The notes below the pieces were generated by a model. The model searched no databases. It was given only the letters and a program-made list of their open reading frames with translations, and was not told the DNA's origin. This document shows, piece by piece, positions 12,011-22,690 of a stretch of DNA of 64,000 nucleotides. Position 1 is the first letter of the stretch. Each line of letters starts with the position of its first letter. Source of the DNA: Fallopia convolvulus (Eukaryota > Streptophyta > Magnoliopsida > Caryophyllales > Polygonaceae); the NCBI GenBank assembly GCA_964016875.1, contig OZ024720.1, positions 36,423,106-36,487,105 of the forward strand. Direction: 5' to 3'. Position numbers and translations under genes: made by a program.

Positions 12011-13130
12011 TACTAATTATATCACATCTACAAGCTCATGTTGATAACAAAACATGCCTGTTGTACACTTGTACATAGTGATCAATGCTGGTTAGTCTCC
12101 ATGAAAGTTATCCACATCAATGCAGGATTGTGTCCAATGTGCGACTACCGATTTAGTATTGATGCTATTGTTTTGCATTCTACGTTTAGTTCTAGGTGGC
12201 ATTTGCTTGTCTCCCAAGGACATGGAATAGAAAGATAATAGTTAAAGAAAAGAATGGGAAATAGTTATTCCTAATTATGCTTGGGTAGTTTTAGATAGAG
12301 ATTGAATTAAACACGAAACAACAAAACTTCCGCCAATGACATTCATCCTAATATCTATTAAGGTGAATCGATCTCTTAAAAAGTTGTCCAGAGGCATCCT
12401 AATTGACACGTCCCACCTTTTCTCGATAGCCTTTAAATTTCTTCGCATTTTTTGGTCTTGAAATGGACAAGAATTGAGTAGAATTGCTCCAAATCACAAT
12501 TATGCACATGCTACCTATTTACATCCGAAATAAATGAGTGTTAAGTTTGAGGGTTTGATTTAATAAAAACCAGACATACAGAAGTTATAACTCTTTAATT
12601 TGCGCGTGAAAAATACTCATGCATGCTTTAAAAGAGATTTATACAATTCGTGATTATTCACCTTTAGAGAGTACATGTTCTTATAACTCTCAGTGTTTCT
12701 TACTCTAAAGGTGAGACTTTGAACTTTTTAAGATTCTTCCTCGTAAATAACGAAAATTTTCAGAAAGTTTTATCAAATTGAATTTCTATTTAATAAGAAA
12801 AGATATTAAGTTAGAGATGTTATTCCAACCCTTGTAACCTTCATATTCTTTAGCTATTTATAGACGTTTGAAGGGGGGGGGGGTTATAATTCCTCGATGT
12901 GTGAGAACCTTAAAGATCTTCGAGGTGTCTTTTCTTGATTGGTGGAGTGTGAGGTGTGCGATGTGTTGTGTTGTTACTAGTTGAAAGTGCGGCTCCAGTT
13001 GGAAATTCGGGATCTTCTAACGTGAAAGATATTTGTTGGACCTCTGTGGTGTTGGTCGTTGATTGGTTACACGAGAGGCGTGTGATGTGTCACCTTGTTA
13101 CTGGTTGAAATTGCGGCTCTAGTTGAAATT
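12011..13130. other. Intergenic spacer with an 11-G run and an internal short duplication
   Basis: No gene is supported; the longest open frame (12038-12238) has no recognisable motif. There is a G11 homopolymer at 12873-12883. Two diverged copies of a segment of about 60 bp containing TTGTTACT-GTTGAAA-TGCGGCTC lie near 12970 and 13100, probably a local duplication. Confidence 0.45.
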
Positions 13131-13748
13131 CATTCGCCATAGGATCTTTGGGCCTCTAGTTGCTTCTGCGCGTTGTTCACAAAGAGGTGAAGCCATATCG
13201 CTCAGCCGAGTGTGCACGTGGGCATGGAGTAGTCATGTGCCAAATTCCAAAAGAACTGGGGAATTGAACTAGGTCGAAACCGCAGGTTCCAGAATTGACG
13301 GAACTGGGGGTATGTCGGTTCCGGTCTTGGTTCCTCCCTCTTAGAACCGGAGAATTGGCGGTTCTGAACAGGAGGAACTGTCGGTTCTTAGCAAAATAGC
13401 CATTGGAAGTACGAACATAGTTTTCAAAACCCGCGACCGCGGTATTGGCCATTCTAGCAGCGATCGCGGTTGTTGAACCCGCGGTCTCAATTTTAACTAG
13501 CCGTTGGAAAAACCGCGGTCACGTTGCTTTTCCCTACATTCTAACGGTCAAATGGATTCCAACAACTATTTTTCTTCCATTTACCCATATAAATACCATA
13601 GCTCACCTTCAATTTAATTCACACCAATCTCATATTCTCTTATCTCTCTCTACTACTCTCATAATCCTACAAGCTTCCAAGTTGCAAATCTTTTTTTAAA
13701 TTTCTTATCTAGTCACTTAATACTCTCCTTCCTAATATTTTTCAAAAA
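13131..13748 (+). other. Upstream region of the hAT remnant
   Basis: Contains many GAACCGG/GCGGTTC-type short motifs in both orientations (13260-13390) and CCGCGG/CGATCGCGGT motifs (13430-13520), like the subterminal regions of plant hAT transposons. I could not define a terminal inverted repeat or an 8-bp duplication. Confidence 0.45.
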
Positions 13749-15375
13749 TGAAAAACCAAGACCAAGGATTTGTTGATTTGTTGGCCGAGCAATTCTATGG
13801 TGGTGTTGGTGGTTTACAAGAAAGTCAATTGAATCCTAATGTTTATCAACCACAACCACCTTATCCTCCTATGCCTATGCCGCCAACAATTCCCCCCTTC
13901 TGCTCCTATTCATAACCAAGTTCCATAAGGCAATGAAGAGGGCGATAAGGAGGAAAATGACGAGGACGATGAGGAGGAGGGGGCATCTACGGCTAACCAA
14001 AGAGCAAAGGAGTTGAAATCCGACATTTTCACAAAGCACTTCACTAAAGCCAATGTATTGGATGCACTTGACCGATATGTTGTCAAGTGCAACTATTATA
14101 ACTCGAGTTTGAAGACAAAACACAAGGACAAGTTGGGCGTGATGCAAGGACAAACACAAATTTTGACTTCGAGGTTAGCAAGTTCTTCCTCTCATTCTCA
14201 TTTGTTTAGTAATAAGCATGATCCTAGTGTTTATACTTTGTCCGAATCTATTTGTGTTGATCATTTTCCATTTCAATTTGCAGAAAGTGTGGGTCTAAAT
14301 GATTGGGTTTCTAACCATTTGCAACCAGCTTATAAACGAAGTACAAGAAAAGCAAATAGGAAATATGTGTTTAAAGTATATAAGATTCGTAAAAACGATT
14401 TGTCTCGGTTTTTCGCTCAAAATGGTATTCGTGTATCTAATTGTAGTAATATTTGGAGTGATAGCTATCAAATGCATTCATACATGGACATTACATGTCA
14501 TTTTTTTGATGATCATTTTCACATGCAAAAACGAGTTTTGGCTTTTTGGGTATTTGATGGGGGCACATACCGCTTCAAATATTTGTAACATTATATGCAG
14601 TATTTTTAGATTACTATTAGTGGCTTGATTCAAGTTTGTCAATCGATTTTTGGAAAGCAAATATTTTCATGTAAAATGTTCTTGTCATATTTTAAACTTA
14701 TGTGTTCAAGATGGTTTGAAAGTTTCAATGTCATATCTTGAACCTATTAAGCATGTTGTTGACTATATTTGGGTAAAAAAGAAGAGCATAAGCTATATGG
14801 AAGAAGTTTTGTGACAAGAATGGTGTTACCGCCATACTTTTTTCAAAAGAGGTCGGTCATCATTGGAACCATACTTATTAATTACTTAATGAATGCTTAC
14901 GTTACAAAGAACTTTTAGCTTCCTTTGCTGCTCAACATGTTTCGAATTCAAAAGCAATTGAATCTTCTTCAGACGAATGCTATGAGATCTTAGAAATTTT
15001 AAAGATTTTTAATGATGCAACTTATAACTTTAGTCAAACCTATACACCAAGTGCACATATGTTTGTTGTTGAAGCTTTGAATGTGGTGGGTACCAAGGAA
15101 CGACTTTCACGGCCCGACCAGCCTGACCTTGTTAACGACATCATACCCATGAAGAGGAAGTGGTTGATCTATTACAAATATATTCTCGATATTTATCTTG
15201 TTTCTTGTATTTTTGATCCTAGATTTAAGATACAAGTTTTGCAAGATATTTTGTATGCATACTATGAGTTACTAACTTTAGAAGAAGAACATTATGATAG
15301 AAATTGTAATGTTGATGTCATTTTGGAACGTGTAGATTTTTTATTGATGATTTTGTATAAGGCTTATAGCACGGG
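13749..15375 (+). pseudogene. Decayed hAT-family transposase
   Basis: Starts at ATG 13749 (MKNQDQGFVDLLAEQFYGG), followed by a Pro/Asn/Gln-rich leader, a frameshift near 13895, an acidic stretch, then a long frame 14013-14588. This holds CSNIWSDSYQMHSYMDITCHF and QKRVLAF, matching the hAT catalytic-core segment (usually TDIWSS...Y..ITAH..D). Further on, in another frame (15059-15391), MKRKWLIYYKYI and CIFDPRFKI match the conserved C-terminal part before the hAT dimerisation domain. Many stops, frameshifts and a probable deletion mean it is dead. The dimerisation domain itself is lost where a copia fragment begins at about 15380. Confidence 0.85.
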
Positions 15376-15379
15376 TGGC

Positions 15380-16207
15380 AATCTTGTTTAACAACTAGGA
15401 GATCACTTTTAGGGTATTGTGTCTTCCTTGGACATGCCCTTGTGTCTTGGAAAACGAAGAAGCAGATGAAAATGTTAAGACAGTCTACAGAAGCAGAGTA
15501 CAAGAGTATGGCTTCCATAACCTCTGAGTTGATCTGGGCTAGTTATTTGCTAAATGATCTAAGGGTTAAAGTTATGACCCTTATTATTTTGTGACAATCG
15601 AGCTGCACAACAACTAGTTGCAAATCCTTGTTTCCACGAGAGGACCAAGCACGTGTACTTGGACTATCATTTTATCCGAGACATGGTACAGACTGGCTTC
15701 CTTAGCATGGCTTACATTCCCACTATATGCAGATAGCCGATATCATGGCAAAAGCTCTGAATCAACACCAACATCTTTTCATGTCCAAAAAGTTGGGACT
15801 CTTAGTACTGCAAACTTGAGGGGAGGATGTGGAAGAATGGATCTAGTCCATTGGTCAAGTTGGAGCTTGAGATGACAAAGGCGTGGAATATGGCAACTGA
15901 AGTCTAAGATTCATCTTTCACATATGTTCTATTTTAAGCCGGTTTCCTTTATTTTTGGCTTCTTTGAATCAGTTTTCTCGTTAGTGTAATAATGGGCACC
16001 ATTCTATTAGTCAATCGAGTATATATAGCCCACGTTTGTTTTCTTTCTCCTTTGCGATGAACAAATCCCTTTCTAGGTTACGATGGCTACCTTTTTGGGA
16101 AAGCTTTAATTGTAGTTCATTTGCTAGATATTATTGAGAGTTCTATCTCGATATTTTGTTCTTGTTGTTCTTCTGTGTTAATCGTATCTGAATCGCCATT
16201 TTCTACA
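15380..16207 (+). mobile_element. Truncated Ty1/copia element: RNase H end plus 3' LTR
   Basis: Only the 3' end of a copia element: broken RNase H with RSLLGYCVFLG, STEAEYKSMA and HERTKHVYLDYHFIRD, then the polypurine tract TTGAGGGGAGGA (15816-15827) and one LTR. Gag, protease, integrase and RT are missing, and the left edge abuts the hAT remnant. Stops (for example before DNRAAQQL) show decay. Confidence 0.88.
15828..16207 (+). repeat. Copia 3' LTR, 380 bp
   Basis: Begins TGTGGAAGAATGG right after the polypurine tract and ends CATTTTCTACA. It holds a TATA-like box GTATATATAG at about 16019, where a U3 promoter would be. No second LTR lies in the window, so the boundaries rest on PPT adjacency and TG...CA ends only. 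Confidence 0.72.
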
Positions 16208-16762
16208 ATTATTCATTGTTATGTTTGGATTTTTAGGACAAGTTTAAAAAAGCCTTTAAATTTATTTATCTATCCTTCTTTACTTAATTACTAGAGAAAT
16301 ATATAAAGATCTTTTAAAAAAATTTACATAGGCTTTATTTAATTAATGTATTGGAAAGTTGAAATTGAAAAATATTGAAAAAAATATGTAAAACGAAAAT
16401 AATTTCCAAACATTAATTTCATCCTAAAACGAAAATGATTTACAAAATTCCAGGAAGCACCATTTAATATATGTATTTGGTTCGGAAAAAATCAACCAAA
16501 AATTGTAAGAAGTGGAATTCCCATGGTTTTCAATGAGGAATTACAATTACCATGTAGGGGATAGGTAAGTTCTACTTCCACCCATTTTTTTCAAATTATT
16601 TTTTCTTTTAAGTTTAATTAGGTGCAAATCTCTATTTTACCCATAAATCGATCAATTACATTTCATAAATGAGGGCTATAATAGTAACTTCATATAAATT
16701 CCCATGAATTTACAAATCCAAACAAACGAAGTGTAGAAATTTAATTTATACAAAAAAATTTT
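16208..16762. other. AT-rich spacer
   Basis: No gene seen. Phrases such as GGAATTCCCATGG and AATCCAAACAAACGAAG suggest an old MITE, but I cannot prove terminal repeats. Confidence 0.35.
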
Positions 16763-18017
16763 GAGAAAATTGCATTTAACCATCTTGAATCTTGCAATTG
16801 TTGCATTTAACCACCCTTTATATTTTTTCTACAGAAAGCCACCCTTTCTTTGTAAATATGTGGTATTTAACCACCCTTTGACGAATGACGTCCTTTTCTC
16901 CGTTAAGTCAGATAATTACATTTTTACACCCTTTTTTCATTCTATTTAAAAAAAATAAAAGAAGAGTGCTTCTCCTCTTCCAGCAAGTCCTCCACCTCCG
17001 GCTCCGGCTACCAGTCAGACACCTACTGATATTATGGTTCTTGAAAAGTTTGACGTACTATACATGAAAAAATCACAAGTATGGGCCTAATATTATATTA
17101 TGGGTATGGCTCTACTGTATCTTTGATTTCATGATGAGAGCCTATACACGAGTGATTCAATTACTGTTATCCATGGGAGCAATATCAAAAAGTCGGTGAT
17201 GTCACCTATCAATATGCTACACCATTGAAGCTCTCAATCGATACCTTCATGCACACCAAGTAATTTCCCCTCAAAATTTCTTACCTTTTTTCCTCCTTTC
17301 ATATTCAATTTTATAAACCTAATATATGAATCCCCAATTTCATGCTCCAAAAGAAAGGAAAAAAAATAAAGATGTATGTAGGAATATGAACTCAAAATCA
17401 AGCAAAGTCCTCAAAGAGATCTCAATGGGGATGAAAATGACGAAGCCACATTCGGTGGCGAGAACGCACCTACAAACCTCCCAATTGGCAGCGAGTACCC
17501 TCAAATCGCGCTTCCACACGAGGGTCTGGGCAAAGAAAAATGTCTCCGACGTAATTCCAGTAGCGACGATGGCGTCGCTCCTGCTCGATGTTGTCACCTT
17601 CACTGGGAGAGTCTGGAGTCTGTCAAGGAGCTGAAAAAACTATCTCGGTTCAAGGACATCGGAGAGCTTGACGTCGGCGATGGCAAGGTCAAGGAGGATG
17701 GGTCGTTGGGGCTTGCGAAGTTGGTGTCCATGAGGGTGAAGTCGTTCGGGAGAGCGGCGTTGGGGTCCTAAATACAAAGATACAACATTTTTATTTTCTC
17801 TTGCTTTTATTCAAGCTTTTTTTTATTTATGTAAATAAAATTAAAACAGAGTAAAAATGTTATTTACTTACTTAACCGAGAACAGTGATGCTTTTTGTTA
17901 AAAGGTGGTTAAGTATCACATATTTATAAATAAGAGGTGGTTTTATGTAGAAAAAAATATAAAAGGTAGTTAAATGCAACAAGTATAAAATAAAGGGCGA
18001 TTAAATATAATTTTTCC
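16763..18017. mobile_element. Non-autonomous Mutator-like element with long TIRs
   Basis: About 140-150 bp at each end form diverged terminal inverted repeats. Left 16763-about 16910 carries GCATTTAACCACCCTTTAT and TATGTGGTATTTAACCACC; right about 17870-18017 carries their complements (GGTGGTTAAGTATCACATAT, AAAGGTAGTTAAATGCAAC). Long TIRs without a transposase suit a MULE. The inside (about 16970-17770) is noticeably GC-richer at 17440-17770 and has no MULE protein, so it may be captured host sequence. I found no clear 9-bp target duplication. Confidence 0.65.
17430..17770. pseudogene. GC-rich possible captured gene fragment inside the MULE
   Basis: Base composition and codon-like texture differ from the AT-rich flanks. 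A + strand frame at about 17600-17770 reads HWESLESVKELKKLSRFKDI then GELDVGDGKVKEDGSLGLAK, and the opposite strand is also partly open. I do not recognise the protein. It has no start, and the frames are broken at both sides. Pack-MULE capture is an inference. Confidence 0.4.
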
Positions 18018-18826
18018 TTGACCAAACACTTTTACGCAATTCTTATGAAATTTAACATGTTTTAATTTCCTAAAAAATACCTTTCTTGGTTGAACACAAG
18101 AAGTGGGTTCCTTGACAACAATTTGTTTCTTTCTCAATGTAAGGCCAGATTCTTGTTTTCTTTCATGCTGGCTCTTTAATTAAACTTTGCTTAGAGAATC
18201 ATCTTTTCAGCAGCAAAAGGACAACACCTGGCTACCCGGGGAATTGCTTCTAAGACTTGAATTAATGAACATGTGGAGTGGAGGTAGAGAGAGTTTGGTG
18301 TGCAGCCTCTTTTGGAGAATGAAAGGTTGGTGTAATAATGGAAGACATAGATAACTACTTTACTCTAATAAAAGATTGCATATATATTTTAAAAAAACTT
18401 TATCATCTTATATACTTTATTTATTTATTTATGTTAATTGTAATAATAACATAAATTATATAAAGAAGGGGATTTAGTGAGATTTAGGTAGAGATTTTCC
18501 ACTCACTTGTATTTTATTAAAGTCAATATCCTTTCATATCCCACTCACATGATCAAGCTTTTGATCATGATTAGGTGATACTCCACTTACTAGTGTAGTT
18601 GGCTTTTAAAGCCTTCTTGCTCATTCATAGACACCTCATTCTCTACACTTCCTTTCATCCTACAAACGATCTCTTTTCTTCACCTAAACATTCCCTTTTC
18701 TCTCCTTATGAACAAGTAAAAATAAGTCATTTCATTGTCTTTAAAGGTTGATTTTTTCCACCTGCAAACACATCTAGACGTACTCCTCCCTTGGCACTCC
18801 CTAGCAACCACACCACCGTCCCCTCT
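18018..18826. other. Host DNA left of the Athila element, possibly an older LTR
   Basis: No gene. The last part (about 18540-18826) is pyrimidine-rich and, with the Athila element removed, runs into 31138, which holds CACAAAGGTGAGTGATTC, a splice-donor-like phrase common in plant gypsy LTR leaders. An older chromovirus LTR or leader is likely but not proven. Confidence 0.35.
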
Positions 18827-20236
18827 TGATAGCATGCATTTAGACATAGTTTAGGACATGTTTACTTTCATGTTTTGAGTCTTTTAGCTTAGTTTTGAGT
18901 TAGTTTTATGTTTGTTTCGTTTGTTTTCTTCGTTCGGTAAGAGTGTTGTGTAGATTTCGGCTATTCTGGATGGAGTTTCAAGCATTTGCAAGGATCATAG
19001 CTAAGAGGAGTGTTTCATGGAGCTTAAGTGATGAAGGACGGAGCTTACAAGTGGTTGATCGGGTGCCAAGACGAATTAGTAGCTGAAAAAGGAAGAAAAG
19101 ACAACCCAACCGAGTACGTGACCGAGTACGTGGCCGGGTTCTCAACTACCCGACCGGGTTTAAGACCGGGTACTTCAAAATATCGTCAATTGGACCGCAG
19201 AAAATTACCCGACCGGGTTCTTGCCCGGGTAGTTGCCCGCGTCGGAAATTGGGCCGAGCTTTGTTTTATCTTGTTGCCAAATATACTTCAACCCTAGTTT
19301 TATGATGATTATTAGACATTATTTGTTTCTAGCCTCTCTGGAGAGAACCGTAGTTGGAGATTAGTTGGAGATTTCTATAGACTTGTTGGATTGGAGTTTT
19401 GCATCAATTTGAAGACAATTTGGTATGTTGTTTATTAATTTTGATTTGCTTTTCTCTCTTCTCATGTCTAGCGAATTCTCTTATTTTGAGGTTGGTTGAA
19501 CCCAATTATGAAGTAGGTAGATCTAAATTGTGATGTTTGGTTGAATGGAAACTAGATTGAAGTTTGATTTAATTCTAGGTTGCTTTATGCCCTATTTGCT
19601 TTGCATATAGGATTCTTGTTATAATTTGAGACCGACAGGAGATAATCGTAGCAAGATATTGATTTGATAAGTATCAAAAATTGGTTCTGAATGAGATCCC
19701 TAGGTATTAAACTAGAGAGTTATTTATGCGACAACAACTTAATTTTCTCTTGTGTGAATTTCAACTATCGTAGTAGTTCTAGGGTTGATTAATTCTAGCG
19801 AAACGCGACAGTGAATGCTGGGTTTGCTTTCCCGCAGTCTCTAAAGAGCTTAAAGGGTCTAAAATTGATTAATCTTAAGTGAAAACGATTATTAGTTGAG
19901 TCTAGGCACATTCACATATTGTCTGAAAAGAAATTTGTGTTGGTTATAGTGAGTTTCTTCAAACGATATTCAAGTTGAAATCCAAATAGACATCGCTTAA
20001 AATCTACTGAAACATCATTGTGGGAATCCTAACCTTGGAAGCTTTTCTCCACTGATATTTCTTTGTTATTTTCAATTACTTGTTTACATTTCAACTCAAG
20101 CATAAACTCTTTTACTTATTTATTTGGCTTGATCTACTAGTCCGAATATCAATTGGTACTACAAAGTTCCCTGTGTTCGACACCTTGATTACTACAACCG
20201 AACTGTATACATGCGGTGTAGGAAAATAGGCTATCA
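18827..20236 (+). repeat. Athila element 1, 5' LTR (1410 bp)
   Basis: TGATAGCATGC...GGCTATCA. It contains a cluster of ACCCGACCGGGT-like palindromes at about 19105-19245. It differs from the 3' LTR by scattered substitutions and a few short indels, including near 18940 and loss of a CGCGACCGGGTA unit near 19160. Confidence 0.9.
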
Positions 20237-20242
20237 AGTTTT

Positions 20243-20260
20243 TTGCGCCGTTGTCGGGGA
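20243..20260 (+). other. Primer-binding site, tRNA-Asp type, element 1
   Basis: TTGCGCCGTTGTCGGGGA lies 6 bp after the LTR end. It is a two-mismatch version of TGGCGCCGTTGCCGGGGA, the complement of the tRNA-Asp 3' end used by Athila/Tat elements and intact in element 2 of this window. Confidence 0.8.
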
Positions 20261-20362
20261 ACTTTTCTAGTATTGGTTGTGTTCCATAACCGGTAGATTA
20301 AGTCTTGTTTTTATTTTTAATTTCTTTCTTTTTGGTTTTTGTTTCAGTTTGTTCTCCTTCTT

Positions 20363-20510
20363 ATGAGAAGATCTCTGAGCGTTAGTGCACTACACAACTA
20401 CGATTCTGAACCCGAGCGTGCTTTTCATAGAAGAAGAAGAGAGCAAAGGGAAGCTTGAACCCAAGCTATGGAAGGCGATCAGGCAAATGAACAACAACAA
20501 TTGTTGTTGC

Positions 20511-20583
<73 letters not shown>

Positions 20584-22200
20584 GCAACAACAACAACAAC
20601 AACAACAACAACTATTGTTGCAACAACAGTTGAATGCTCAACCACCTATGACATTCGGTGATTATATGTTGCCATGCCATTAAGGACCCACAACTGGTGT
20701 GGTCCGACCTCCAGTTCAAGCCAGCAATTTTGAGCTGAAGCCATCTTTGATTAATATGGTTCAGCAGAATCAGTTTGGAGGTCTACCTTTTGAGAATCCT
20801 CACCAACATCTCAACACTTTCTGGAGCTTATGGATACGGTGAAGATTCATGATGTTTCTCTAATGACGCGCTTTATTTGTGCGCCTTCTCATTCTCTCTA
20901 AGAGACAGGGCTAAAGCTTGGTTCAAGGCCCTGCCTCATGGCACTATTACTACATGGGATGAGTTGGCCAAAGCTTTCCTAACCAAGTATTTCCCGCCTA
21001 AGAAGACTGCAAAGATGAGGAATCAAATCAGATCGTTTCAAATGAAGGACGGGGAATCTCTTTATGAAGGCTGGGAGAGGTTCAAAGAGCTCTTATTGTT
21101 ATGTCCTCACCATGGAATAGACAAGTGGGTGCTTCTTCACACTTCTTACAATGTTGTTGACAGCACCACCAGGCTGCTCATTGATGCCTCATTTGGAGGT
21201 ACTATTATGAAGATGAATGTTGATGACACTTGGGATCAGATTGAGGATATTGCCCAACATACTCACTACTATAATGATGCTCGATCTATTCCAAGGTCTG
21301 AGAGATCAGCTGGGCTCTATGAGGTGGATAAGGATACTCTTTATCAAGCACAGTTTGAAGCTATGAATCAACAGATCATGTAGTTGAATTTGAAGGTGAA
21401 TGGGCCTAATACTCGGAATGAAGAAAGCTCTAATCAGGTTGTCTCAGGTGTGGTGTGTCAGTTTTGTGGAGCAGGTGATCACACTATATCATCTTGCCAA
21501 GTATTTGCTTCTAAGGAAGAACCACAAGAGGAGGAGGTGAACTACATGAATAACTTCAATAGGGGGCCTAGGAATGATCCATATTCTAATTCCTACAACC
21601 CCGGTTGGAGAAATCATCCCAATTTCTCTTATGGGAACAATCAACCACAATAACGAGCACCTCTTGGATTTCCAACAAGGTCCCCACTGAACCCGAATCA
21701 AGTTGCTCAACCTGCTCAGAAACCTGCTTGGGAGACTGCTATTGAGAGCCTTGCCACATCTATGAAGACTCTCACTGAAGAAGTAAGAGCCCAGGGAAAG
21801 AATTTGAAAATTATAGAGTGCTCAACAAGCTGCCAATGCTCCAAGGCCAACTGGCCAACTTCTTGGACATCCTGATGTGAATCCAAAGGGTCAATTGAAT
21901 GCTATCACACTCAGGAATGGAAAAGAATTGGAGGATCCAAGGCCTAAGGAATCGAAGAAATAAAGCAGTGAACCCAAAAAGCTTCAAGAAGATGGAGAAT
22001 AGGAGAAAGAGGCTCCCTACATTCCGCCTCCTCCTTAGCCTCCTCTCCCATTCCCACAAAGAAAAGCCAAAGCTCAAATTGAGAAGCAATTTGGGAAGTT
22101 CTTAGAAGTGTTGAAGAAGCTCTACATCAACATTCCATTCACAGACACTCTTCAACAAATGCCTACTTATGTGAAGTTCCTAAAGGAGATATTGTAAAAT
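20363..22200 (+). pseudogene. Athila gag, broken
   Basis: Starts at ATG 20363 (MRRSLSVSALHNYDSEPERA) and hits TGA at 20456, where the likely ancestral codon is CGA. The frame then continues with a CAA-encoded polyglutamine run, the gag core RDRAKAWFKALPHGTITTWD...FLTKYFPPKKTAKMRNQI (20877-21383), TAG at 21381 (probably from CAG), and a CCHC zinc knuckle CQFCGAGDHTISSC at 21456-21497. Further stops follow. It encoded the capsid/nucleocapsid protein of virus-like particles and cannot now be read through. Confidence 0.88.
20496..20623 (+). repeat. (CAA)n microsatellite in gag
   Basis: Over 30 CAA triplets, almost perfect apart from one CAG, bounded by TTGTTGTTG / CTATTGTTG. In the gag frame it encodes polyglutamine; the shifted and antisense frames give polyAsn and polyLeu, which are shadows. 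Confidence 0.95.
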
Positions 22201-22227
22201 AAGAGGAAAATTGAGGGTTGTCATTAG

Positions 22228-22690
22228 GTGTCCCTTAATCAAGATTGTAGCGCCCTTGTTCAAAATAAGTTGCCACCTAAGCTTGGAGATCCTGGGAGAT
22301 TTTGTGTTCCTATTGTGATTGGCAATTGCACTTACAACATGTTATGTGACTTGGGAGCTAGTTTGAGCTTGATTCCTCTTTCCATTTGCAAGAAGCTGGA
22401 TCTTGGAGAACCTCAACTGGTGGATATGACTCTCTTCATGGCTGATTGATCTACTGCATCACATACATGTATCCTTGAGGATATCCCCATTCAGGTTGGT
22501 AAATTCTATATACTTGTTGATTTCATTGTTCTTGATATGCAAGATGATTTTCCCATTCCCATTATATTAGGAAGACCTTTCTTAGCTACTGTTGGAGCTC
22601 TTATTGATGTAAAAGAAGGTATCCTTTCTTTTTCTATTGGGGGGGGGGGGGGGGAGAAAATTGAGTATAATTTCACTAAAGTTATCAAGC
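22228..22690 (+). pseudogene. Athila aspartic protease domain
   Basis: Retropepsin-like segment: KLGDPGRFCVP, the active-site box CDLGASLSLIP (Asp at about 22348; Athila has DLGA where others have DSGA/DTGA) and the flap-side IILGRPFLATVGA. TGA at 22447 interrupts the frame after LFMAD, again a probable CGA to TGA change. A 16-G run at 22639-22654 encodes extra glycines and may be slippage. Confidence 0.88.

Noticed and set aside
12038..12238. 66-codon ORF next to the MITE
   Set aside because: No motif, no homologous frame elsewhere in the window and AT-rich surroundings; length is expected by chance.
20385..20633. PolyAsn and antisense polyLeu frames over the CAA tract
   Set aside because: Shadow frames of a trinucleotide repeat; only the polyGln frame fits gag.
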